Of a DNA stretch of 54,965 nt, positions 45,785-54,965 are shown piece by piece. The notes beneath the pieces are model-generated. The model ran no database searches. It was not told the origin of the DNA and worked only from the letters and a program-made list of their open reading frames with translations. How positions within the stretch are numbered: the first letter of the stretch is position 1; each line of letters opens with the position of its first letter. The stretch spans positions 1 through 54,965 of the forward strand of contig NZ_BBOX01000098.1 of assembly GCF_001553455.1 (NCBI RefSeq). The letters run 5' to 3'. The stretch is from Streptomyces hygroscopicus subsp. hygroscopicus. GTDB lineage: Bacteria; Actinomycetota; Actinomycetes; Streptomycetales; Streptomycetaceae. A program made the translations under genes and the position numbers.

Positions 45785-45814
45785 CGGCCGTCGCCCCCTA
45801 GCGGGCGGCGGCCG
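45785..45814 (+). terminator. Hairpin terminator of the M6 protease gene
   Basis: Arms CGGCCGTCGCCC and GGGCGGCGGCCG (one mismatch) with a 6-nt loop, 39 bp after the stop. Confidence 0.7.
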
Positions 45815-45878
45815 TTCGCGTTTAGATGCCCCTAGACCTTCTTGTTGACACGACGTCTCACGGGGGACATGACCCGCA

Positions 45879-46196
45879 ATGGCCGATGGAGGATTCACCA
45901 AGCTGCCGGGCGGCAGCGTGGTGGTCGCACTGACGCTGCCCCGCCCGCTGGGCGAGGGCGGCGTCCGCGTCCTGGTACACGCCGCGAACCGCCAGCGAGC
46001 CCTGACCAGGCTCCGCAATCTCGGGCTCCGCGCCGTCTATCTGCGCGGCAACACCGCGCCGCCGACACCCGACGAGGTGACGGCGGTGCTGCACCACCCC
46101 GACGGGCTGGTCTGGCGCACCGCGCCGGACCGCGGAGGGGAGCTCTGGCACCCGATCGCCGCCCTTCTCAGACCGGCGGCCCCGGCGCCGTCCTAG
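45879..46196 (+). CDS. Conserved hypothetical protein
   Basis: 105 aa. Starts MADGGFTKLPGGSVVVAL; the middle is RVLVHAANRQRALTRLRNLGLRAVYLRGN, and the end LVWRTAPDRGGELWHPIAALL. Looks like a small folded cytosolic domain with good Streptomyces codon bias. I do not recognise a function. GGGGGA lies 15 bases upstream of the ATG. Confidence 0.65.
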   Translation: MADGGFTKLPGGSVVVALTLPRPLGEGGVRVLVHAANRQRALTRLRNLGLRAVYLRGNTAPPTPDEVTAVLHHPDGLVWRTAPDRGGELWHPIAALLRPAAPAPS

Positions 46197-46357
46197 CGCC
46201 CCGGGCCCGAGGGCGGGCCCGGGGGCCCGAGGGCGGGCCCGGGGCCCGAAGGGACGCTCTCGGCGGCCTGGGGCCCCGGGACCCCGAGAGCGCCTGGAAG
46301 GCGCTCAGAGCCGCCGCTGAGCCCTCCGGGCGGTGGGCTATGGCTAAGCCCAAGCCC

Positions 46358-46722
46358 TCGGGGGTGGGCTCGCCGCTGTGCCGCCCGGTTCTGGCGCCTC
46401 CGGCGGTCTCGGGGGTGGGCTCGCCGCCGTACTGCTCAGTCCTGGCGCCTCCGGTGCCCTCGGTATGCCGGGCTCGCCGCTGTGCCGCCCGGTCCCGGCC
46501 TTCCGGCGGTCTCGGTATGCCGGGTTCGCCGCTGTGCCCGGTTCTGGCGCCTCGTCCGGCGTCTTCGGGTGCCGGGCTCGCCGCCGTACTGCCCGGTTCC
46601 GGCTCCTTCGGTGCTTTCGGGGGTGGGCTCGCCGGGGTCGCCCGGTCCCGGCCCCTCGTCCGGCGTCCTCGGGTCCCGGGCTCGCCGCCGTACTGCCCGG
46701 TTCCGGCGCCTCCGGCGCCCCG
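46358..46722. repeat. 51-53 bp minisatellite, seven copies
   Basis: Unit starts (GGGCTCGCC) fall at 46366, 46417, 46470, 46522, 46574, 46625 and 46678. Units differ by substitutions and one- or two-base indels, so no frame is kept. The array ends 3 bp from the pncA stop codon, i.e. directly behind that minus-strand gene. 46197-46357 is GC-rich spacer with short GGGCCCGA words. Confidence 0.88.
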
Positions 46723-46724
46723 TC

Positions 46725-47309
46725 TCAGACGACCGGCTTGCCGCTGAGCTCCACGCCGGCCGCCCGCAGCTCCTCCAGGGCGCGCTCCGTCGTGCCCGCG
46801 GCGACACCCGCGGTCAGGTCCAGCAGGACGTGTGTCGCGAACCCCTCGCGGCGCGCGTCCAGCGCCGTGGCGCGCACGCAGTGGTCGGTGGCGATGCCCA
46901 CCACGTCCACCTCGGTGACCTCCCGCTCGCGCAGCCACTGGGCGAGCGGGACGCCGTGCTCGTCGACGCCCTCGAAACCGCTGTAGGCCGCCGCGTAGGC
47001 GCCCTTGTCGAAGACCGCCTCGATCGCGCCGGAGGCGACGGCGGGCGCGAAGTTCGGGTGGAACCCGACGCCCTCGGTGCCCGCGACGCAGTGCGCCGGC
47101 CAGCTGTGCTCGTAGTCCGGGCGGTCCGAGAAGTGATCGCCCGGGTCGATGTGGTGATCACGGGTGGCGACGATGTGGCGGTAACCGGGCGTCGCCTCCC
47201 CGATCAGATCGGTGATCGCGGCGGCGACGTCCGCGCCACCCGTCACCGCGAGGCTTCCGCCCTCGCAGAAGTCGTTCTGGATGTCGACGACGATCAGTGC
47301 CCGGTGCAT
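46725..47309 (-). CDS. pncA: Nicotinamidase
   Basis: 194 aa. Converts nicotinamide to nicotinate in NAD salvage. Catalytic triad Asp9 (VVDIQNDFCEGG), Lys102 (FDKGAYAAAYSGFEG) and Cys144 (IATDHCVRATALDA). Metal-site residues lie around Asp51-His53 (RDHHIDPGDH) and EHSWPAHC. The ATG at 47309 was chosen because the fold starts with MHRALIVVDIQ. pncB lies upstream on the same strand, so the two salvage steps are linked. Confidence 0.94.
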   Translation of the reverse strand: MHRALIVVDIQNDFCEGGSLAVTGGADVAAAITDLIGEATPGYRHIVATRDHHIDPGDHFSDRPDYEHSWPAHCVAGTEGVGFHPNFAPAVASGAIEAVFDKGAYAAAYSGFEGVDEHGVPLAQWLREREVTEVDVVGIATDHCVRATALDARREGFATHVLLDLTAGVAAGTTERALEELRAAGVELSGKPVV

Positions 47310-47488
47310 GGCGCGCGCCTTCCGGTACGGACAGGACCGGGAAACGACTCGGCCCGAAGCGGATGTTGTGGTATCGGTTGCGGTTGTCACCGAGGGTAGA
47401 CACTCGGGGCTGTCCGCGGCAGTGGGCATCGGCGCGTTTCCTTCAGGTACGCCTCATGCCCCGCGCCCGGGGCGGATCCGCCGCGGGA

Positions 47489-47576
47489 CCGTCTCTTACC
47501 AGCCTTATGTCAGCCTTATACCGGCTTTACCGGCTTTACCGGCTTATGCCGACCTTATATCGGCCCTGGGCCGGTC
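47489..47576. repeat. Short AT-containing repeats between pncB and pncA
   Basis: Nine- to ten-base words CTTTACCGG and CCTTATRYCGG recur about seven times (47500-47570). They are unlike the GC-only arrays elsewhere. The gap 47310-47576 otherwise holds no gene. Confidence 0.7.
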
Positions 47577-48920
47577 TCATGCCCCTCGTGCCGACAGGTA
47601 CTCGGTGGGGATGACCGCCTCCCCGCGCGAGAGCTGGGTCGCGGACAGCGGCAGCCCGGCGCGGGCCGCCGTGTGCCGGTCCCGTGCCGCGTCCAGCGGT
47701 TCCCGGCCCACGATCTCGCCGCCGCGCACCAGCTCCACCAGCAGCTGATGACCGGCCAGCTCCCGGGAGACCTCACCGGTGCCGATCACCTCGGCCTCGG
47801 CCACCCCGTGTTCGTCCACCCGGCGCGCGGCCCATTTGCGGCCGCCCAGTGAGGACTTCGCGCCCATGGACTTCTTGGCCACCGGCAGCAGCGGCGCGTC
47901 CCTGTCGTCCGAACCGGCCCGCGCGACCAGCTTGTAGACCATCGAGCAGGTGGGGTGACCACTGCCGGTGACCAGCTGGGTGCCGACGCCGTAGGCGTCC
48001 ACGGGGGCCGCGGCCAGCGAGGCGATCGCGTACTCGTCGAGGTCGCTGGTCACCACGATCTTGGTGCCCTTGGCGCCCAGTTCGTCGAGCTGCTGGCGCA
48101 CCCGGTGGGCGAGCAGCAGCAGGTCCCCGGAGTCGATCCGTACGGCGCCCAGGTCCTGGCCGGCCACCTCCACGGCGGTGCGCACCGCCTCGGCGACGTC
48201 ATAGGTGTCCACGAGCAGGGTGGTGTCGCTGCCGTGTGCCCGCACCTGCGCGGTGAAGGCGTCCCGCTCGCTGTCGTGCAGCAGGGTGAAGGCGTGGGCG
48301 CTGGTGCCCACGGTGGGGATGTTGTAGCGGAATCCGGCCGCGAGGTCGGAGGTGGTGGCGAAGCCCCCGACGTAGGCGGCGCGGGCGGCGGCGACGGCGG
48401 CCAGTTCATGGGTGCGGCGGGCGCCCATCTCGATCAGCGGCCGGTCGCCGGCGGCGATGGACATCCGGGACGCGGCGGCGGCCACCGCGGAGTCGTGGTT
48501 GAGGATGGAGAGGATGACCGTCTCCAGCAGCACCGCCTCGGCGAAGGTGCCCTCCACCCGCATGATCGGCGAGCCGGGGAAGTACACCTCGCCCTCGGGG
48601 TAGCCCCAGATGTCGCCGCGGAAGCGGTAGTCGGCGAGCCAGGCGAGGGTCGATTCGTCCACGATCCGCTGCTGGGAGAGGAAGTCCAGGACGCCGCCGT
48701 CGAAGCGGAAGTTCTCGACGGCGTCCAGCACCCGCCCGGTGCCCGCCACGACGCCGTAGCGGCGGCCCTCGGGGAGGCGCCTGGTGAAGACCTCGAAGAC
48801 CGAGCGGCGGTCGGCGGTGCCCGCCCGCAGCGCGGCCTGCAGCATGGTGAGTTCGTACCGGTCGGTGAAGAGTGCGGTCGACGGCACGTCCACCGGCAGT
48901 CCCAAGTCCGCAGTGTCCAT
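47577..48920 (-). CDS. pncB: Nicotinate phosphoribosyltransferase
   Basis: 447 aa. Joins nicotinate and PRPP to nicotinate mononucleotide, the second salvage step after pncA. Recognisable blocks: [16 protein letters not shown] at the N-terminus, [19 protein letters not shown], the [13 protein letters not shown] region, RIDSGDL (phosphoribosyl binding) and [12 protein letters not shown]. Length and order match the family. Divergent from clpS. A 7-bp palindrome sits in its promoter. Confidence 0.94.
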   Translation of the reverse strand: MDTADLGLPVDVPSTALFTDRYELTMLQAALRAGTADRRSVFEVFTRRLPEGRRYGVVAGTGRVLDAVENFRFDGGVLDFLSQQRIVDESTLAWLADYRFRGDIWGYPEGEVYFPGSPIMRVEGTFAEAVLLETVILSILNHDSAVAAAASRMSIAAGDRPLIEMGARRTHELAAVAAARAAYVGGFATTSDLAAGFRYNIPTVGTSAHAFTLLHDSERDAFTAQVRAHGSDTTLLVDTYDVAEAVRTAVEVAGQDLGAVRIDSGDLLLLAHRVRQQLDELGAKGTKIVVTSDLDEYAIASLAAAPVDAYGVGTQLVTGSGHPTCSMVYKLVARAGSDDRDAPLLPVAKKSMGAKSSLGGRKWAARRVDEHGVAEAEVIGTGEVSRELAGHQLLVELVRGGEIVGREPLDAARDRHTAARAGLPLSATQLSRGEAVIPTEYLSARGA

Positions 48921-48943
48921 GGTTGACGATGCTACCTCCCGTA

Positions 48944-48960
48944 CTCGTCAGAGTGACGAG
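48944..48960. promoter_or_regulatory. Palindrome in the pncB-clpS divergent promoter region
   Basis: CTCGTCA-GAG-TGACGAG is a perfect 7-bp inverted repeat 24 bp upstream of the pncB ATG. It may be an operator for an NAD-responsive repressor. TAGCAT, a possible -10, lies 8 nt before the start. Confidence 0.4.
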
Positions 48961-49003
48961 ATCTGGGTGCCGGTTTATGCGACGGCCTGTGCCGGGTGGC
49001 AGC

Positions 49004-49315
49004 ATGGGAGGTGTGAGCGTCGCGCCCGTGGAGATCGAACGTCCCGAAACCCGTGGGGCACCGTCGTCGGTGCCCGAACCCGACGTTCCCTGGGTGACGG
49101 TGGTGCACAACGACCCCGTCAATCTCATGAGCTATGTGACCTACGTCTTCCAGAGCTATTTCGGCTATTCCAAGGACAAGGCGCACCGCTTGATGCTCGA
49201 CGTTCACCACAAGGGCCGCGCGATCGTCTCGAGCGGCACCCGCGAGGAGATGGAGCGCGACGTGCAGGCGATGCACGGTTACGGCCTGTGGGCGACCCTC
49301 CAGCAGGAGCGCTGA
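49004..49315 (+). CDS. clpS: ATP-dependent Clp protease adaptor ClpS
   Basis: 103 aa. ClpS delivers N-degron substrates to the ClpA/ClpC unfoldase. Signature: [21 protein letters not shown] and [20 protein letters not shown], with the substrate-pocket Asn-Asp pair. The ATG at 49004 or the in-frame GTG at 49013 could start it. The stop overlaps the next gene (TGATG), forming the usual clpS-DUF2017 operon of Streptomyces. Confidence 0.95.
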   Translation: MGGVSVAPVEIERPETRGAPSSVPEPDVPWVTVVHNDPVNLMSYVTYVFQSYFGYSKDKAHRLMLDVHHKGRAIVSSGTREEMERDVQAMHGYGLWATLQQER

Positions 49316-49926
49316 TGTCGGGACGCTTCGAGCCGCTGCCCGGCGGCGGCGCCGCCGTCGCCCTGGACGATGTCGAGATCTCCATCCTGCGCAGCCTGGC
49401 CCTGCAGCTCGCCGAGCTGATCGGCCCGGGGGACCAGCCCGCCGGGGGCGATGACCCCCTGGCCGCGCTCTTCGCCGAGGGCCCCAGCGCACCGCCGTCC
49501 GATCCGGCGCTGGCCCGGCTGTTCCCGGACGCCTACTGCCCCCCGGACCAGGAGCTGGGGCCGCGGGAGGAGAAGGCGGCGCGCGAGGCGTCCGCGGAGT
49601 TCCGCCGCTTCACCGAGAACGACCTGCGGGCGCGCAAGCGCGACGACGCCCTGGCGATGGTGCGCGACCTGGACTCGCTGGCCGCCGGAGCGCCCGGCGC
49701 GGCCCCGGCCGTGCTGGAGCTGGAGCCGGAGAAGTCCCGGCAGTGGCTGGGCGCCCTGAACGACCTGCGGCTGGCGATCGGGACCCGGCTGGAGGTCACC
49801 GACGAGGACGACGGCGGTGAGCTGCTGCGGCTGCCGGACTCCGATCCGCGCAAGCCGATGGTGATGGCGTACTTCTGGCTCGGCGGGCTCCAGGAGACCC
49901 TCGTCGAAACGCTCATGCCCGGATGA
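49315..49926 (+). CDS. DUF2017-family protein
   Basis: 203 aa. Translationally coupled to clpS. Acidic, helical, with no catalytic motif recognised; conserved blocks include ISILRSLALQLAEL, LFPDAYCPPDQELG and MAYFWLGGLQETLVE. The steady pairing with clpS in actinobacteria suggests a role beside N-degron proteolysis, but function is unproven. Confidence 0.85.
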   Translation: MSGRFEPLPGGGAAVALDDVEISILRSLALQLAELIGPGDQPAGGDDPLAALFAEGPSAPPSDPALARLFPDAYCPPDQELGPREEKAAREASAEFRRFTENDLRARKRDDALAMVRDLDSLAAGAPGAAPAVLELEPEKSRQWLGALNDLRLAIGTRLEVTDEDDGGELLRLPDSDPRKPMVMAYFWLGGLQETLVETLMPG

Positions 49927-50138
49927 CCGCCCGCCGCAATTACTGAGTGTTCGTTTAGAGGATGCTCAACTCCGGATAACGATCGCATCACCGCGGTCAT
50001 TGTCTTTGTTGCGGCGTACTACTTTTGTCCCCTTCTTCCTGTGGTGTGTGTCACGCGGCGCTGTCTGGATCAGTTGTGCGGACGTGATAAATCTTCACGA
50101 TCGCCAGCCAGCCGCCACAGGGAGAAAGGCGCACCGAC

Positions 50139-51581
50139 ATGACCTCAGCGGCTCCTGATAAGGGCTATGAGCCAGCGGCTCCGGAAGAGGGCTATGAGCG
50201 CGGCCTGGGCAGTCGCCAGGTACAGATGATCGCCATCGGTGGCGCCATCGGTGTCGGCCTCTTCATGGGGGCCGGGGCGAACATCGCCAAGGCCGGCCCC
50301 AGCATCATCCTGATGTACGCCCTCGCGGGCGTGGTCATCTTCTTCATCATGCGAGCGCTCGGTGAGCTGCTCCTGTACCGGCGGTCCACGGGCTCCTTCG
50401 CGGAGTACATCCGGGAGTTCCTGGGCCCGTTCTTCGGCTACGCGACCGGCTGGACCTACTGGCTGCTGTGGGTGGTGACCGGTATGGCCGAGCTGACGGC
50501 CGCCGCCATCTACATCAACTTCTGGTTCCCCTCGATCCCGCAGTGGGTCAGCGCCCTGGTCTTCCTGGTGCTGCTCTTCGGGGTCAACCTGATCTCGGTC
50601 AAGGTCTTCGGCGAGGTCGAGTTCTGGTTCTCGATGGTCAAGGTCACCGCGATCATCGGCATGATCGTGATCGGTCTCGGCGTGCTCACCCTCGGCTTCT
50701 CCGACGCCGGTGACACCGCCGCGGTGTCCAACCTCTGGTCGCACGGCGGGTTCTTCCCCAACGGCATCGGCGACAGCCTGATGACCCTCCAGGGCGTGAT
50801 GTTCGCCTACATCGCCGTCGAGCTCGTCGGCGTCACCGCGAGCGAGTCCGAGGACCCGGAGCGGACCCTGCCCAAGGCGATCAACACGCTGCCGTGGCGC
50901 ATCATCATCTTCTATGTGGGTGCGCTGCTGGTGCTGCTGGCGGTCGTGAAGTGGACCGAGTTCTCGGCCGGCGAGAGCCCCTTCGTGCACGGCTTCTCCA
51001 AGATCGGCATCCCGTTCGCCGCCGGTATCGTCAACTTCGTCGTGCTGACCGCGGCCCTGTCCTCCTGTAACTCCGGCATGTACTCCACCGGCCGGATGCT
51101 GCGCGACCTGGCGACCAGCGGCGAGGGCCCGAGGATCTTCGCCCGGCTCAACATCCGCAAGTCGCCGGCCATCGGCATCACCTTCTCCGTCCTCCTCATG
51201 GGCATCGGCGTGGTCCTCAACTACGTCGTCCCCGAGAAGGCGTTCACCTACGTCACCTCGGTGGCCACGGCCGCGGGCATCTGGTCCTGGCTGATGATCC
51301 TGTTCGCCCACATCCAGTACCGCCGCGCGTTCCGCGCCGGCCGGCTGCCCGCCTCCAGCTTCCCGGCCCCCGGCGGCTCGTTCTTCAGCTGGGTGGCGGT
51401 GGTCTTCCTGCTGATCGTGACCTGCATGGTCGCCTACGACAAGGACGCCCGGGTCTCCCTGTACGTCGGCGCCGGGTGGGCCGTCTGCCTGGTGATCGGC
51501 TGGTACGTCCTCAAGGCCCGCGGCGGGGCCCAGCCGCTCGGTGCGAGCGGCACGGCGGAGCCGGAGCGCGTGAGCAAGTAA
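50139..51581 (+). CDS. Amino acid permease (APC/AAT family)
   Basis: 480 aa, 12 hydrophobic segments. Family signature MIAIGGAIGVGLFMGAG in helix 1 and SESEDPERTLPKAINTLPWRI after helix 6. Similar to AnsP/CycA-type proton symporters for asparagine, alanine or glycine; exact substrate unknown. GGGAGAAAGG lies about 12 nt before the ATG. The upstream 210 bp (49927-50138) is A/T-rich and likely holds a regulated promoter. Confidence 0.88.
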   Translation: MTSAAPDKGYEPAAPEEGYERGLGSRQVQMIAIGGAIGVGLFMGAGANIAKAGPSIILMYALAGVVIFFIMRALGELLLYRRSTGSFAEYIREFLGPFFGYATGWTYWLLWVVTGMAELTAAAIYINFWFPSIPQWVSALVFLVLLFGVNLISVKVFGEVEFWFSMVKVTAIIGMIVIGLGVLTLGFSDAGDTAAVSNLWSHGGFFPNGIGDSLMTLQGVMFAYIAVELVGVTASESEDPERTLPKAINTLPWRIIIFYVGALLVLLAVVKWTEFSAGESPFVHGFSKIGIPFAAGIVNFVVLTAALSSCNSGMYSTGRMLRDLATSGEGPRIFARLNIRKSPAIGITFSVLLMGIGVVLNYVVPEKAFTYVTSVATAAGIWSWLMILFAHIQYRRAFRAGRLPASSFPAPGGSFFSWVAVVFLLIVTCMVAYDKDARVSLYVGAGWAVCLVIGWYVLKARGGAQPLGASGTAEPERVSK

Positions 51582-51614
51582 TCCGTATCGCCCATCGGGC
51601 GCCGCGTCTCAGCA

Positions 51615-51646
51615 GGCGGGCTCCGGACCGATGTCCGGAGCCCGCC
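51615..51646 (+). terminator. Hairpin terminator of the permease gene
   Basis: Perfect 12-bp stem GGCGGGCTCCGG/CCGGAGCCCGCC with the 8-nt loop ACCGATGT. Confidence 0.85.
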
Positions 51647-51674
51647 TGTCCGTCTCCCCCACCCTCGGCCGGGG

Positions 51675-51704
51675 CCCCCGGACTCCGCCCGGGAGGGTCC
51701 CCCC
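51675..51704. repeat. Dispersed short palindrome (C5...G-rich type)
   Basis: A 30-bp imperfect palindrome with CCCCC at the left, GACTCCG in the middle and GGGAGGG then CCCCCC at the right. A close relative is at 53819-53847, inside the second MITE-like element. A looser one is near 3488-3530. Confidence 0.6.
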
Positions 51705-51728
51705 GCGCGCCGCCCGTTTCCTCTTTCC

Positions 51729-51734
51729 TATGGT
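51729..51734 (+). promoter_or_regulatory. -10 element of a leaderless mec transcript
   Basis: TATGGT followed by 6 nt and the ATG at 51741. Confidence 0.45.
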
Positions 51735-51740
51735 GTGGTC

Positions 51741-52166
51741 ATGCTGACCATCACCCAGGAGCTCCACGACCGGATCGTCGCGCACGCCCGCGCCGACCAC
51801 CCCGACGAGGCATGCGGCGTGATCGCGGGCCCGGCCGGAAGCGGCCGCCCCGAGCGGTTCATCCCGATGCTGAACGCCGCCCGCTCGCCCACCTTCTACG
51901 AGTTCGACTCGGGTGACCTGCTCAAGCTCTACCGCGAGATGGACGACCGGGACGAGGAGCCGGTGGTCATCTACCACTCGCACACCGCCACCGAGGCGTA
52001 CCCCTCCCGCACCGACATCTCCTACGCCAACGAGCCCGGCGCCCACTACGTCCTGGTCTCCACGGCCGAGTGCGGCAATGACGAGGGACCCGTGCAGTTC
52101 CGGTCCTTCCGGATCGTGGACGGGGAGGTCACCGAGGAGGAGGTCACGGTCGTCGAGGGCTACTGA
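51741..52166 (+). CDS. mec: JAMM/M67 metallopeptidase (Mec, CysO-cysteine peptidase)
   Basis: 141 aa. JAMM motif HSHTATEAYPSRTD with an upstream Glu (DEACGV). In Mycobacterium tuberculosis Mec releases cysteine from the CysO-cysteine adduct made by CysM. In organisms where CysO carries extra C-terminal residues, a JAMM enzyme is also thought to trim them; here CysO ends in GGMR. Gene order mec-cysO-cysM supports the assignment. The ATG at 51741 fits the leaderless spacing. Confidence 0.9.
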   Translation: MLTITQELHDRIVAHARADHPDEACGVIAGPAGSGRPERFIPMLNAARSPTFYEFDSGDLLKLYREMDDRDEEPVVIYHSHTATEAYPSRTDISYANEPGAHYVLVSTAECGNDEGPVQFRSFRIVDGEVTEEEVTVVEGY

Positions 52167-52253
52167 CGGCGGTCCACACCCGTTCGTCTCGCATGCTGTT
52201 CGCTACCGATCCGTATCACGAGACAATCTTCCGGGGGGCCGCTCGGGAATCGA

Positions 52254-52259
52254 TACGAT
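52254..52259 (+). promoter_or_regulatory. -10 element before the cysteine leader peptide
   Basis: TACGAT followed by exactly 6 nt (GAGTCC) and the ATG at 52266, a leaderless-type promoter internal to the mec-cysO-cysM region. Confidence 0.6.
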
Positions 52260-52261
52260 GA

Positions 52262-53736
<1,475 letters not shown>

Positions 53737-53737
<1 letters not shown>

Positions 53738-53924
53738 CGCCGCGTCAGCCAGGGTTCGCCCCGCTCGCCGCCCTGGCACGCACGCTCGCCGCGTTGGCCG
53801 AAAGCCCGAGTAGGCCCGCCCCCAGACTCCGTCCGGGAGGTGCCCCCGCGAGGGCTTCCGGCCGCCTTGCGATCGCACGCACCAGGACGCCTCGCTACCG
53901 GGCAAACCCTGACTGACGCGGCAC
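53737..53924. mobile_element. MITE-like palindromic element, copy 2
   Basis: 188 bp. Left end GCGCCGCGTCAGCCAGGG and right end CCCTGACTGACGCGGCAC are inverted repeats of each other (16 of 18). Internal arms also pair, for example GGCCGAAAGCCC with GGGCTTCCGGCC, so the element can fold nearly end to end. It shares long identical blocks with copy 1 at 33483-33643 in the same orientation. A 29-bp short palindrome (53819-53847) sits at its tip and is absent from copy 1. 53925-54117 beyond it is promoter DNA with no gene. Confidence 0.78.
53819..53847. repeat. Short palindrome inserted in the second MITE-like element
   Basis: CCCCC, then AGACTCCGTCCGGGAGGTG and CCCCC. It is absent from copy 1 of the element and is related to the palindrome at 51675-51704, so it looks like an independent insertion or a copied hairpin tip. 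Confidence 0.6.
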
Positions 53925-54117
53925 TGGCGCCCGGGCCGAACGGCCGGCGGGGGCGTGGCCGGGCGCCGCCCGGCTCCGTCCTGGTGATTCCGCCCACAAC
54001 GCGCACCTGTGGAGGAGCTGCCTGGGCTTTCGCGCCTTACGCTCGTGGGCACCGCATGACCCCCCGCACCCGCCCATGGCCTTCGGCATGGGGACCCCCC
54101 AAGGAGGTTCCTGCTTC

Positions 54118-54870
54118 ATGAAGCTCACCGTCGTCGGATGCTCAGGGTCGTTCCCGTCCGCGGAATCGGCCTGCTCGAGCTACCTCGTAGAGGCCGACGG
54201 CTTCCGGCTGCTCCTCGACATGGGCAATGGCGCCCTTGGCGAGTTGCAGCGCCACTGCGGTCTCTACGACCTCGACGCCGTGCTGCTCTCCCATCTCCAC
54301 CCCGATCACTGCATCGACATGTGCGGGTACTTCGTCGCGCGCTACTACCGGCACGACGGAGGCCGCGCCGAGGCGATTCCGGTCTACGGCCCCGAGGACA
54401 CCGAGCGGCGGCTGGTCCAGGCGTACGACGACGTGCCCGATGAGAAGTCGATGCGGGAGGTCTTCGACTTCCGCACGCTGACGCCCGGCAGCTTCCGGAT
54501 CGGCCCCTTCGCGATCCGCGCCGAGCGGGTCTGCCATCCGGTGGAGGCGTTCGGCTTCCGGATCGAGCACGAGGGCCGCTCGCTGGTGTACTCGGGCGAC
54601 ACGGGCCCCTGTGAGGCCCTGGTGGACCTGGCCCGGGGCGGGGACCTCTTCCTGTGCGAGGCGGCCTTCACGTACGGCAAGGAGGACATCCCGGAGCTGC
54701 ACCTCAACGGCCGTCAGGCGGGTGAACACGCGCTGCGGGCGGGGGTCGGGACCCTGGTGCTCACCCACATCCCGCCGTGGACGGACCCCCAGATCAACCA
54801 GCGCGACGCCCAGCGGGTCTTCGGCGGCCCGGTGGAGCTGGCCAAGGCGGGCGCGGTCTACGAGATCTAG
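54118..54870 (+). CDS. MBL-fold metal-dependent hydrolase (RNase Z-like)
   Basis: 250 aa. Metallo-beta-lactamase fold with SHLHPDHCID (His59, His61, Asp63, His64), further metal ligands in VCHPVEAFG, YSGDTGPCEAL and VLTHIPPW. Close to the ElaC/RNase Z branch, but lacks its flexible arm, so tRNA processing is unlikely; substrate unknown. AAGGAGG lies 11 bases before the ATG. It follows cysM after the MITE-like element. The last 95 bp of the window contain short GGTCCACGAGGC repeats and no gene. Confidence 0.87.
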   Translation: MKLTVVGCSGSFPSAESACSSYLVEADGFRLLLDMGNGALGELQRHCGLYDLDAVLLSHLHPDHCIDMCGYFVARYYRHDGGRAEAIPVYGPEDTERRLVQAYDDVPDEKSMREVFDFRTLTPGSFRIGPFAIRAERVCHPVEAFGFRIEHEGRSLVYSGDTGPCEALVDLARGGDLFLCEAAFTYGKEDIPELHLNGRQAGEHALRAGVGTLVLTHIPPWTDPQINQRDAQRVFGGPVELAKAGAVYEI

Positions 54871-54965
54871 GGCGGTCCAGGGGAGCCAGGGCGGTCCACG
54901 AGGCCGGTCCACGAGGCCCAGGGCGGACCACGAGACCCAGGTACGGCGGGGCCGACCGACGACGT

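Noticed and set aside
46358..46722. CRISPR-like array of seven 51-53 bp units
   Set aside because: Units are degenerate along their whole length, with no constant repeat separated by unique spacers and no cas genes; it is a minisatellite.
45842..46747. 301-codon plus-strand frame running through the 51-bp repeats
   Set aside because: Its first part is out of frame with the better 105-aa gene at 45879, and the rest is repeat-derived.

Overview
The window is high-GC actinobacterial DNA, almost certainly a Streptomyces or a close relative. Reasons: strong G/C third-position bias, many GTG starts, several leaderless promoters of the TANNNT-N6-start type, and typical Streptomyces neighbourhoods (clpS with a DUF2017 gene, the mec-cysO-cysM sulfur-carrier cysteine operon, a DUF2510/RDD membrane protein). 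Most of it reads as chromosomal core with accessory insertions.

Layout. 1-3442: the end of a molybdenum hydroxylase (xanthine dehydrogenase type) operon. 3931-8262: an orphan one-module NRPS (C-A-T-TE, EntF-like). 8599-8673: tRNA-Cys. 8833-12949: an alpha/beta hydrolase divergent from a LysR regulator, then cysteine dioxygenase and a YeiH-type exporter (sulfur release from cysteine). 13565-17518: MFS exporter, RHH/Doc toxin-antitoxin pair, SF2 helicase. 17920-20843: IclR regulator, membrane-anchored S16 protease, and an ArsR-type regulator with a small gene and a ruined MFS gene. 21028-22778: Lrp/AsnC regulator divergent from hpd (tyrosine catabolism). 23014-24039: a Tat-exported TagC-like protein. 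24731-26097: a frameshifted FAD-linked oxidase. 26130-30898: a graspetide-type RiPP locus, consisting of a precursor, an ATP-grasp ligase, a PIMT-like methyltransferase and a truncated MazG-like gene, next to a HATPase protein and an XRE regulator. 31202-33245: zinc alcohol dehydrogenase and its MmyB-like regulator. 33643-38824: TetR, MFS, creatininase and propionyl-CoA synthetase-like genes, which look like a catabolic unit. 39516-42775: three RDD membrane proteins. 43359-45746: a secreted M6 metalloprotease. 46725-48920: NAD salvage genes pncA and pncB. 49004-53737: clpS, DUF2017, an amino acid permease and mec-cysO-cysM with a cysteine leader peptide. 54118-54870: an MBL-fold hydrolase.

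The most interesting system is the RiPP operon at 26130-28735. The gene set and the Thr- and acid-rich precursor C-terminus with an Asp-Gly predict an ester-crosslinked, aspartimide-bearing peptide (fuscimiditide logic). Two further themes cut across the window. First, a roughly 160-190 bp palindromic, MITE-like element occurs twice (33483-33643 and 53737-53924), each copy abutting a stop codon. Second, many different tandem repeats sit directly behind stop codons. Sulfur and cysteine recur as well: tRNA-Cys, cysteine dioxygenase plus exporter, and an attenuated CysO/CysM pathway.
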